In this document: one piece after another, positions 33,234-43,871 of the stretch
Layout: each line of letters begins with the position of its first letter
Numbering within the stretch: position 1 is the stretch's first letter
NCBI RefSeq assembly: GCF_000003815.2
Contig: NC_049979.1
Location: 12,500,766-12,564,765, forward strand
Source of the DNA: Branchiostoma floridae
Taxonomy: Eukaryota > Chordata > Leptocardii > Amphioxiformes > Branchiostomatidae
DNA length: 64,000 bases
Reading direction: 5' to 3'
Notes under the pieces: model-generated
Seen by the model: the letters and a program-made list of their open reading frames with translations, nothing else
Told to the model about the DNA's origin: nothing
Database searches by the model: none
Made by a program: the position numbers and the translations under genes

Positions 33234-34485
33234 TCACATCTTGGGCACCAGTCCTGAGTCAGGTGCACTAACTTTGATAAGTCCCTGAATCTCCTTGAAC
33301 TTGGGGTGGTTCTTATTGCCGACCAGCTGCAGCAAGGTGCTCTCTGAGGTGGTGAGGACCGCGCCCGCCTGCCGCAGACGGTCGAAGGCGTACACTCTGG
33401 AACCGTGAGGTAATGAAAGATGATCTGTTTATTTCACAAAGAAACTGCATGTACCATATTCCAACCAATGTTTCATACAAATCGTTGCTGTAGTAGAACA
33501 AGATACTAGCAGTTGAAGGTACAAATGTATATCACATGCCAGTTCTCGTAACGGTAGTTTCTTTTTCGACATTTGACAGATCAGAATACGAGAAATTGAG
33601 CACAATAGTTAATGTCATACAATGCCCAACAAAAAAGCCCAGCTTATAACCCTGCTAAGACACACTACTTTGAAATGCTCAATGTAATATCACATCTAAT
33701 CATATCTGTATTCTGTATTACTTAGTTTATTTCTGTAGATAATAGCTGGCACAAGCCTGGCAGACAAGCAGGGAATGAAGGAAATTGTGCTTCATAGGTG
33801 ACTCATTTTGGTATAAAAACTTTACTACTGTTGAACTTATATGATGATGATATCTCTAAACTAGACAGAGAAGTTGAGAGAATACACCAGAGGCCAGGCA
33901 AAAAGTACAGTTGCTGCCCGCATTTCTTGGCAGGTTAACTCTACAATCCAAATCCGATTTCTACCATGTTACTTAAGTTAAGACATGTGGAGGCTGATAT
34001 AAAGGTTACGTTTCAGATGGCTATGACCGTCATAAACTCTCCTTCACACACCTGTCCATCTGACTTCTGGACGAAGTGGCGTCCGCTATGACGTGCACCT
34101 CCAGGCCCCGCGCCAGCAGGTCCAGCGCCGTCTGCTGCACACACACGTGCGCCTCGATCCCGAACAGCACCACGCTCCGCAGCCCCGCCATGGACTTCAG
34201 TACCTCCTCCACCTCCGGCACCACCATGGAAAACTTCGTCTTCGGGACCACGACCTTTGCACTGCTAACGTCCAACTCCGCTACGGTACTGCCCAGCCCT
34301 TTTGGGTACTGTTCCGTTACGATTAGCGGGATGTCCAGGATTTTGCTGGCCTCCACGAGCCTCTGTCCGATTTGAAGGATCTCCGGAAAGAATTTGATGG
34401 CCGGTCGGAATCGCTCCTGCATGTCGCAGAGGAAGAAAGCGGCGGTTTCGGCGCTCAAGTTGCCCAAAACTCGTGTGGCAGCCAT
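33234..34485 (-). CDS. ISOC2: Isochorismatase domain-containing protein 2 homologue
   Basis: Two exons, 34485-34052 (144 codons plus 2 nt, donor AG/gtgtgt) and 33396-33234 (TGA), encode 198 residues, against about 205 in human ISOC2. Features of the cysteine-hydrolase fold are the catalytic Asp in [10 protein letters not shown] (D21), Lys in PKTKFSM (K84) and Cys in [12 protein letters not shown] (C115), with TEQYPKGLG and SSRSQMDR typical of animal ISOC1/ISOC2. Exon 2 supplies [25 protein letters not shown] and APDSGL. The short N-terminus fits ISOC2, not the longer ISOC1. The physiological substrate is not known; isochorismate itself is not an animal metabolite. The start ATG at 34485 precedes the first conserved strand by about 15 codons. 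Confidence 0.92.
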
Positions 34486-34976
34486 GTTTGTTGTAAGCAG
34501 GTGTGCTGAAGTGGGCGGGGCATTCGTAGCGACAGATTCGTAGAAAAGCGACTCTTGGCGACTTTTATTCGACCTGCAAAATCGGGTTTCCCCGAGCTCA
34601 GTTTAATAGGGGATTCCCCTTACTGTGCATGCGCTTCACATGTGTTGTCCACGTGAAGAACTTGACAGTTCTGTTCAAAATCTCAACCAACCAAGCACAG
34701 GTATTGCCAAATTAGCGCTGGCCTGGCCAATCAGAAACCGCCAAGAAGCAATTTCACATTTCGGAATCATGACCAGAGTGCATGTCAAGAAGTCATATGA
34801 CTCATTCCGCGAAAATCCAGCATGAGGCCTTTGTTTACGTTTATCTTAGTCAAGCAAAGTCCCTGATTCCAGAGATGTAGTCCGAGAAGTTTAGACTGTG
34901 AGCGTTGTGTATGCAGTGCATGTGCGGTAGGATATCCTGTAGCGTGATACTTTCCCTACATGATTGTAGTGTTTAC

Positions 34977-35006
34977 CAAGGAGCTTTTATCAGTAAAAGC
35001 TCCTTG
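34977..35006. repeat. Perfect 13-bp inverted repeat
   Basis: CAAGGAGCTTTTA, loop TCAG, TAAAAGCTCCTTG. A related hairpin (CCAAGGAGGTT arms) lies at 35514-35544. Confidence 0.85.
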
Positions 35007-35513
35007 TGTTTACAAATGCAGCGCTAACAGGTTGCAGAACGATTTCTGGACGGGACCCTGGTAGTGAAGCGCTTGTCCAAAGACGGTCAAGGGATCAGAC
35101 ACAACAGCGCAGGTGGGTGTTACATGGAGTTCCATGTTGTGCATACCCGAATTCTTTTTCTCTTTACCTGGGTAACGAGGTTACAATTATATTTAATAAA
35201 TGGATGGGTAGGCATCGTGTGTTATTTTTTCCTTACAGATTGATAAATAAAGCCCACAAGGATCAAGTGTGACAGCATAACGTAACATTTGCCTTAGGGT
35301 ATATGACGCATATACAAAACAATGTTTGCATGTAATGTTTGCTCTGTCTTTGCAGTGTGGTACTAGCAAATGGTAACGTGTTAATGTTTAAAAACGTAAC
35401 GTTATATTTTCATGTAACGTTATAACATGTAGATTCCATTCGATACGATGGTGATCATTGCTTTGGTTGTAGAAGTATGAGTAACCGTTCCTCTCGCATT
35501 GTATTATGTTAGA

Positions 35514-35544
35514 CCAAGGAGGTTCCCTCTTTCAACCTCCTTGG
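35514..35544. repeat. 11-bp inverted repeat, CCAAGGAGGTT
   Basis: CCAAGGAGGTT, 9-nt loop, AACCTCCTTGG. It shares its outer half with the hairpin at 34977. Confidence 0.8.
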
Positions 35545-36338
35545 TTAGACCCGTGTCTGCAGCAATGGGGAAGCAGACCTCGGGTTTGTTATGATCACGT
35601 GACTGTTCTTGCGCAACTATACCTGGCGCGGGCCAGTGATGTAATTTTTAGGCTCGTGACTTGAGGTCATGACATGCGCTGTAGACTGTATTCTCCATTG
35701 AAGTCTCAAATACAAAGCAGAGGTTGGGTCGGCCCACGACATTTTCTGGTAATAGAAACTTAGGTCTGAGGTATTTTTTGCTATTGAAGGAAAAATTTGT
35801 CTGAGCAAAAAATTAATAAACGTTGCCAAGAAGGGAATATTTTATTGTCTTAGATTGGTTTCATATTCGGTCTGTTGGTAGGTTGTGGCAAGAACTGGAA
35901 ATGATTAGATGTTGGGCCCCCAAGCGACTTTCCACTGTACTGCGGCATTACGTCCTGTTTTGAGCCCGTTTTACGTCCTTATAAGGAAAGTAGATAGCTC
36001 TTGTGCTTGGGAGAAAGAAATACTGTAAGTTTGGGCCCTGTATCAGCTTGTCCTGTGCACACAGGGATGTTTCTGTCTAATAATTTGAAAGAGGAAAACT
36101 GAAGGTGGGGTTCTTGTGCCTTTTGGTATGAAGGTAGCTTCGTGATGATTGCCATTAATGAATGACAACTTGCATAATCAATGAGGACATGTTATAAATT
36201 TGATGAATTCCATCTTATTCAACTCATGAGCTCTTCAGCAATCAACTCATAGAACATTGTAGGAACCCTTACACAGCAAATATACTCCACTAGATTGTAT
36301 CCTTTTTTCCAGAGTGAAGACGAGCCCAGTGTTAGGAG

Positions 36339-38784
36339 ATGACGACCAACTCTTCAGCCAGTGGCGATAGGGAGTCTCCAGTGCTAAGCCCAAGGGAGGC
36401 AGGCGAGCCCTTCACTTATACACCGTCTGTAAGGCCAAAGAAAAGGTCTGCAAAAAATGGGCAAAGAAAGAAGAAGAAGGATGAAAGTAATGGACCACCC
36501 TGTCGGCCAGAATTTATCTCCAGGGAAGTTGGGAGTGACGGAGGTGTTATCGAAACCACCTGTAAGGATGTTGTTCTTCACATCCCTCGCAATCACTCAT
36601 CAGAGAAGGGAGTGCAAAATGTGACTGTTACCGTGACAACGGATCGTCCACCAGAAGCACAGGGCCCCCAGAAGGTGGCAGTTGCACCCCTGGTGAAAGT
36701 AGAGCTTAGTGAAGCAAAGAAAGTGGAAAAGAACATTGTTGTGGACATAGAGATGGATACAAGGATCAAAGATGAAGAGAACTCCACCCATATCGCGTGC
36801 CTCCGAAGCAGCTCACCTGCCAGTGGTTTTGAGGAAGTAGACCGTCGACTGTACCGCATGTTGCCAGGCAACATCATCCGACTGCTTCTGCAACGGCCCC
36901 TGCAGGAAAACTTCATCATGGTGGTAGCAAAGACAGTGAAGGAATATGTCTGGGACACACTGGAACGAAAAGTGACTTTTGCAGTGTTTGGTCCATGGGT
37001 TCTCCAAACGTCCATGGTCCCTGTCCTATTCTATTCCAGCCATGGCCGTCGTGGACTTCTGGCATGGTACGACTCCTTGAAGGAGAGAATGGGGTCTTCA
37101 AGTCAGGCAGAAGGCCATGTACAGTGGGGAGAAAGCTATGACTTGTACGTGGACAAACCACAGAAACTTGAGGTTATGGCATCACTCGAAAAAACATCTT
37201 GCTGGACAGTTAAAGATGAAAACGAACAGAAGATCATATCCAAGGAAGCAGTTGAGAAAAGGTGGAATGGCAAGCATGGGTTTGTGGTGTCCAAGAAGAG
37301 TGGCAAGAAGACCGACCCATTTGCCCTCACCTTAAACGTAAAGCCTGAGGAGAAAAGCAGGCCCTTTGTCTTCCATGTTGCCACCCCGGCCGGTCCCCCC
37401 GACAGTGCCCCAACAAGCCCACGGCTAAAGCGTCGAAGAAGAGGTACACCTCAGAGGAAGTTAACTGCCTGTCAAAATGCAATGGCTCCCTCCGTCATAA
37501 TCTGTGATGTTGTTAAGGCCAAAGTGACCCGACGCAGAAGCCAGTGGTATCAACTGGACTATGATAAAGGACAGCTGATTCCGGTCTTGACCAACCAGGG
37601 GGTCTTTGGACATAGCGAGAAGGTACTGAAAGAGTATTGGGTAGGGTATACCGATGGAAGAGTTGGCTTCTTCCGAAGAGATGATGTGGAAATTGTGGAG
37701 GGGTTCCGCCGCGAGGTCTGTCCAACCAAGGACGGCCTTCTCCGCTCCCTTTTAGAGCCTTGTCGCCATCTCAAGTTCAACTACAACTTCATCCGACAGG
37801 AGGTGGTGAGCAACCTTGTGAAGTGGCCCAGGTTTGCGAGGCAGGTTGGCTTCAATGAGGCTGACATCGAAGACATCAAAGTCAGGCATCGCGATGACAG
37901 CAAAGAGCAGGTGGCTGCAATGATGGAAGACCTTCGCCAGCGCACCGGGGAGGGTAAACCTGAGCTACTGATGACTGTCATGGAGGGACTCTTCCGCTGT
38001 GGGATTCCTTACAAGAAAGTCGACTGTCCTCACCTGGCACTCAAGATTCTGCTGGATTCCGTACTGTACACGGTGGCCCTCAGCACGCATCCAAACTACA
38101 TGAAGCTTGGAGCTGAGCTTGGGTACAACATCATCCATCTGATGAGGATCAACAAGCAGTGCAAAGGAGCGAGCAGACCTGAAAAAGTAGGTTTTGCAGT
38201 GTAGTATTTGTTTGCATACCCAGTAATTTAACTCATGGCATAACACCAGGTTTGCATTGAAGAATACAAGCTGCATGTCTGGACTGATAAATTTCATCCA
38301 CCACACCAGGATGGTCCCTTCTTTTTGATAAGTGTGGTGGGATCTTTTACATACTGGATATGTGGCTGTCCTCTTGTTTATCTTGCCTTGTAAACTTTTC
38401 TATGAAATTAGATTACGCAAGTTCACATATCATACTGACCTCTTCAATCTGTACCTGTATCTATAGAGCCGGTATAATGAAGGAGATCTTTTCAACCTCT
38501 TAGGCATAACACCCCCTCAGCACATTCTGTGTACTGGTTCAGTGATAGCTTGCTGAGCCTGTTTCTGCATCCGTCCCGTCCAGGCGTGCCAGCCGGAGTA
38601 CACCATCCTGCAGGAGTGGCAGGCGCAGAAGTGGAGCGGGAAGAGACAGGACCCGGTGGACATGCTGCAGTGGCTGCACATCGTGGTGCAGGAGATGGGG
38701 GGCGAGGGGAACCCCAACCAGGAGTTCCGACACATCCAGGGAGTCATCCTCTTCCTGCTCTGCTACAAGAGGATCCCGTTGTGA
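36339..38784 (+). CDS. Protein with two C-terminal death-fold regions, 682 residues
   Basis: There are two coding exons, 36339-38186 (616 codons) and 38584-38784 (66 codons plus TGA), both phase 0. The ATG at 36339 is preceded in frame by TGA and TAG inside the same exon (acceptor at 36311-36312), so it is the start. The N-terminus is Ser/Pro-rich with basic KKRSAKNGQRKKKK. Residues ~160-370 are unclassified. A basic LKRRRRGTPQRK precedes an SH3-like stretch ending VGFFRRDDVEIV. Residues ~483-555 form a convincing death domain (EVVSNLVKWPRFARQVGF, EADIEDI, LRQRTGEGKPELLMTVMEGL). Residues ~560-682 look like a second one (NYMKLGAELGYNIIHLM, ILQEWQAQKW, DMLQWLHIVVQEMG) that crosses the intron. 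Death domains assemble signalling complexes in apoptosis and innate immunity. I cannot name an orthologue. Confidence 0.8.
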
Positions 38785-38836
38785 TGGTACTGGTACTGTC
38801 AGACATTTGTTCACTCCATTTTGTGGACCAACATCA

Positions 38837-39142
38837 CAGTTGGGGAGGGTACCAGTACAGAAAATTCAGGTACATGTACAGTCTAGGTCCAGAGGATCAG
38901 GTCTAGCTCTAGACCTGAACCTGATTGTGCAAACTTGTGAATGGGCAGTACTAAAAAAAGTTTAAAATCCTATCTTCATGTAAACAGCACTATTGCCTCT
39001 GTTAACTTAGACGAAGTTTGACTGTAGAAACTTGTTAAAAATGACTATTAACTCCTCCCTACTTCAATTTTGTTATTTCTAGGGCCAGTAAGCCCCCAAA
39101 CATGTGAATGCCTGCTGGTATAATGTGTTCATTTTCGAATTG
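38837..39142. mobile_element. Degenerate hAT-like MITE (same family as 24455-24887)
   Basis: It begins GGGTACCAGTACAGAAAATTC, then has AGGTCC/GACCTGAACCTG blocks and the distinctive internal stretch ending CATGTGAATGCCTG, in the same order as the copy in NUSAP1. The right end is truncated around AATTGG at 39140. Confidence 0.65.
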
Positions 39143-39149
39143 GTTTATA

Positions 39150-42100
39150 TGAAGCCTCATATAAACTGATGTTCTTGAAATGTACAATGAAGTCTTATGT
39201 CACATATATCATTTTGAGGACCATGCTCCTCTCTAATCTATGCAGAAACATATTTATTTTATTCAACTTTTTATCTATCTTTTTTTCCAAATCCAGTGTT
39301 TTTCCACCGTCTTCAAGTCATTCCAGAAGTGTTCTCTTTAAAAGATATGAGCAAGTTCATACCACAGACTTTCTGATGCACATGCAATGCAAAAATAAAT
39401 GTGAGTGTAATAGCAACATCAAATGCAATTTGAAGCTTCATCAAAAGTCAACCATGATAATGTTAGGCCTTAATAATAGCTAATAGCTATAGTTGGGCAG
39501 CCTTGGCTGTTTGTACAGCTTGACAAATAAATGTATAATGCTATAGATGATAATGTCTGAAAAACATCACAGTATTTGCTTTAAGTGAAAACATACCGGT
39601 AACAGGGTTTCTGTGATGCTTTCTATGACAGGTGTCTGTTTTGAAGACACAGAACCAAGGGCTTCTTTGTTAACTTTGCTGGATGAAAGACTTTGAACTT
39701 TGTACATATTCAGGGATGCTTCAGGTTCTATTAAGTAACTACCGATAGCCACTCTTTTGATTTTGAAAGTGGCATTTTGCATTAATGTTTGTATATTTTG
39801 TGAATTACTTATTTCAATATATGTACATGTGGGTATAACTATGTATAGGGGAATTGTAAGGTAAATAATATCATTTAGAATATTATTAGAAAAAACTAAT
39901 TAAATGAAAAAATGAAATGTAGCCAGTAGACAGCTGTAGAAAAAAAGGGTTTTCTACCAGTCATTTTGACCACTCATTTTGATACATTTTATACAGGTAA
40001 CAATTGGTGACGATTTGTGAATTTTGCTAACATTTTGTAAATTTTTGGCACAATGCTTGTGATAATACTGCACTTGTCCATCCAGTCAGGTAACAACATA
40101 AATAAAATTGTACCTAGAAGGGAAGTAAAATGAATGAAATGATGCCAGTACTAGTAGCTAAGTCATATGGTTACAGGGTATGGGTGGGCAAGATGTTTGC
40201 ACCAGTATGAACGTAAGAATAAGATAGGAAAAATGTAAGAATAATGTTGAGTGTATGTACTGCATTCTTGACTGTCTCTTTTAGGTCAATTTTTAGGTGC
40301 ATTTGCCTGGATGCCAGATCCATCCACTAGACGATACTAACCAATGTTTATTGTAATCCTTTTAATAAAGGTTAATTAGGTATCTCTTTTTCTGTCTCTC
40401 TCTCTCTCTCTCTCTAGGTATGTTTGTCTGTATTTATGTTACCAGCGCAAGCTGTCTGGGCTGACCTGGTGTAATGAATTGTTTTCATTGTTAATAAATA
40501 CAAAAGATTACTCAAAGATTGGGAGCATCAAGCCACAGGCCATTGTTCAAGTGCTTGAAATGAGGTTACATTGCTGGCAAAATGGTTCAATCTACAATTG
40601 TATCGGTACAAAGTTCTGGAGCTCGTGCAAGTGTTTGTTTCTGTTTCTTTCACATAACTGGTAAACAGTCTTTAGGCATAGCACACCAGTTTTGAACAGA
40701 CTTACAGGTTTGATCCATCAAGACTAGGATTCACCCCTACCATGTTCAACTTGTGGCTTGACTCAAAAACAGGACTTCTGGCTTCAGGTTCATGTGTACC
40801 GTCCGAGAGAACGGTACTCATAGAGAGAGCTGGGTACTCGTATCAGCACTCCCCCCCAACAATAAACGCCAGCGCCCATGGAAGGCCGCGAAGGATGCCC
40901 CACTGTTGTGACAGGGCGGGATTGGTATCACCTTGTGCTGTATGTGGGTCCTGCATCCAGGCTATACATGTAGGTGTAATTGGATATCTAATTGCATTAA
41001 GTTACACCTGTATCATACATCTGAGACTATTTTGTATTTGTCAGATCATGGACTGTTGCTATGGCTACCACGGCCACTTTGCTCCTTAAGAATATCATGA
41101 AATCACGAAGAAATTTGCAGACCACATTTTGTTTATGACGTTTGTGTACAGCGCAATATTTACTGCATCTTGCATACTGTATCCTATGCATGTCAAATAT
41201 GAAATCATGACACACAAACTGACAAAGTCGGAAAAATAACTACAACATGATGCAATTATGTAATGGATATGCATGATTGATGTGCGTACAAATGCATGAA
41301 ATGTAGCAAACCTAAAATAAAATACTTGTTGCTGGTAGTAACTGATCATACATGATATTATCTGATCATACCCCTACTCATTAAGGTGCTATGTAACAGC
41401 AATAAGTCAAACATGATAGAATCTTTCAATATCCTGACTGCAGAATCACAAAAGTTTGTTTTCTCATGCATGATGAGGAGTAAAAAAAGCAAAGTTCAAT
41501 GTTAAACCGCAAACATTATCCCCATTACAGTACCATCAACATTAAGGGTTGCAGTGTTAGTCATAAGCATACGGATGGGCATGGAGTACAAAGTTATATT
41601 GTTGCATGGAATTTCAACATTTACCTTGGCAGTTAAATTACCACTTTTCTTAGAAAAATGCAAAACACAAGTAAAACATGTTAACAATGAAACTTAAAAA
41701 AAATCAACCTAGTAATGTAGTATCGAATGTTATTCACCCAAAGGAAATCTCGACTATTCAATCTAGCTCTGTCATGCTTCATTCTTTTGCGCTTACTTTC
41801 CTCACTTAACTATTTTGCTGCTATCATTTCTATGTAACATTATGCCATGATAGTGCTGGCAGACATACACAAAGATCTCAGTAACTCTTGGTCACGATCC
41901 TATTGTGTCACACAATTTGCATTGATACACGTTAAGACACTGCATTTGCTAATAAAAGGCATGAAGGAGAAGCCTCTACCTGAATCTGTGGTGACACATT
42001 CTAGATTGGCTCCAGGATACAATGTACCTTAACTTTTCACAGTGGGGGCCCAAAATACTTTTTTCTCTTTCCCTTTTTAATTGCCTTTTTAATAGACAAT

Positions 42101-43316
42101 CTTTCTACAAGTCTCCAAGGCATAATACAAGCTTTTATTAGTACTCTTATAATTTGTCTAAATTGTGATTGATACCGGTCGTACAGGTGGTACACTTGAA
42201 TATCAAGTCCTGTTAAAAATATTACATAATGGTGAATTTTATTCCTTTTAGCTTCCACCCTTTCTTGACTTACATAATATAATGTTATCATTCTAGATTC
42301 TGATAATCTATGTTGAAGATGTCACCACAGTTGCACATCTAGATACAAAATATTCTTATATCTACCATTGACAGTGTAACAAAGGTAGCATGTAGCAATA
42401 TGACTTCTTCTTTCAGTACCACAGTACCATAGGCAAGAATACATTTAGGTAGATTCTCTGTGAGACACATACATGTAAACATGTAGGTCCTCTACTTCCA
42501 ACCACACTTTCCACTTATTGCCATTGACCAGACACTACATGTAAGTGCAATGATAAGTTCAAAATTGGTCTCCTATTCCCTTGTCTGATGCCGTATCTAC
42601 CTTACATCACTTTGTAGCACCAAAAATCAGCTATGCTACCTTCACTGTACATGTATATTGTTTCCTAAGCTTACCAGCATTTAAACTTAATTGTGTTTTA
42701 TAGTTTTTTCTACATCTTTCCTTCACACCTGACATTTATTCCCTATTTTGTTTAGATTCTATTACATTACTCAATGTTCAAGAACGCTTTGCCATATATC
42801 AACATATTTAAATCTACATCGTAATGTACCACAGTATAGATACTTTGAGTTCACCTAATCCACAACCACCCCCAGAGTAAATAGACAAGTTCTCAGTGTT
42901 AGTATTCTTACCCAATGTCTAAAAAATAGTGCAACTTTAGATTCTTACTTTCATGACAGGATATGTAAATCAACATCTCTTGGTTAAGCCAGTGTCTCCT
43001 TCCCAAAATATTTTGCTTCTTTTGTGGACAAAAGTGAGGAAGCCGTATCAATGGCTCGATGGATATTATTAGATGGATGGAAAAGTTTATGTTCAAATTA
43101 CATCTGTTTCCTCAGTCCATAACTTTAACTAATCTGGTTAATTCAACAGAGCGTTTTGATTTGTGAGTTACCAGTAAATCTGTTTCTTTCATACTTCATA
43201 CGTCACTATATTTTGTCTCTTGATTGTACACCTATGTGACTATCACTGTTAAATCAATGCATTATGTAGTATCCATCCACCCTATTGAAGACCAAGACCT
43301 GCGTATACAGGACTGG
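39150..43316. other. Gene-poor region between two convergent genes
   Basis: It holds the probable 3'UTR of the death-domain gene (AATAAA at 39394 and 39526), a (CT)n run at about 40397, and AT-rich unique sequence. I see no conserved ORF, RNA gene or defined transposon in 40000-43300. TTTATT at 43317 (AATAAA on minus) is a candidate pyruvate carboxylase poly(A) signal. Confidence 0.45.
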
Positions 43317-43622
43317 TTTATTCAGTTTGATGAAGTTTTCTCTAAACAGAAGATTTTTCCTCGTCTGCCAATGATTCATTATAGCCCACAGGAAGGTACC
43401 AAAACATCTGCAGGTAAGCAAAACTGTGGACACAAGAAAACTCCAGTGACCTAAGATAAAGATAAAAGTCCTTCAAACACCCAACGGTGCATTGGGCAGC
43501 TCCCATCTCCATTTCTGTAGCCTTGGGCCAGCATGGCTTATACATTGGGGGACTAACCTGGCAAACCCGTTCTTTTCAAGACAATGTAGAGTTGTAGAAT
43601 TTGGTGACCTTTTCTTTGGGGG

Positions 43623-43871
43623 TTATTCAAGATCCACGAGCAAATCGTCTCCCTCTAGACTCATGCCCTTTTCCGCAGAGATTTTCTTGACGACACCATC
43701 GATGGGCGCCTTGACGACCATTTCCATCTTCATGGCACTCAGCACCACCAGGGGGTCACCTTTCTTGACCTTGTCGCCTTCTGTGACCTTGACGTCCACA
43801 ACGGAGCCGGGCATGGGCGCTCCGATGGACCCCTTCACACCCTTCAGGGCCTTGGGGTGGAAGTGCATCTC
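43623..43871 (-). CDS. PC: PC last exon: biotinyl-carrier domain
   Basis: 83 codons including TAA. It encodes the whole swinging-arm domain, from [20 protein letters not shown] through the biotinylated Lys in SAMKME to [15 protein letters not shown] and AMKM are the conserved flanks recognised by holocarboxylase synthetase. Confidence 0.95.
   Translation of the reverse strand, partial: EMHFHPKALKGVKGSIGAPMPGSVVDVKVTEGDKVKKGDPLVVLSAMKMEMVVKAPIDGVVKKISAEKGMSLEGDDLLVDLE

Larger units (their letters stand above)
34486..36312. promoter_or_regulatory. Divergent upstream region of ISOC2 and the death-domain gene
   Basis: GCATGCGC at about 34627 resembles an NRF1 half-site. A donor CGCAG/gtgggt at 35112 could end a non-coding first exon of the plus-strand gene, which would join the acceptor at 36312. 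Two hairpins sharing CCAAGGAG lie at 34977-35006 and 35514-35544. From about 35113 to 36312 I see only intron-like sequence, with a repeat fragment at about 35858 (TTGGTTTCATATTCGG) that resembles the element at 44203. Confidence 0.4.

Noticed and set aside
36600-37400. ZU5 or UPA domain ahead of the death domains (ankyrin/UNC5/PIDD-like)
   Set aside because: The order would fit, but I could not align key residues by eye, so the region is left unclassified.
36593-38747. Several 60-140-codon minus-strand ORFs
   Set aside because: All are antisense shadows of the large plus-strand death-domain exons, which have a full coding frame, motifs and splice sites.
40397-40418. (CT)n run
   Set aside because: A simple microsatellite without evidence of a role.
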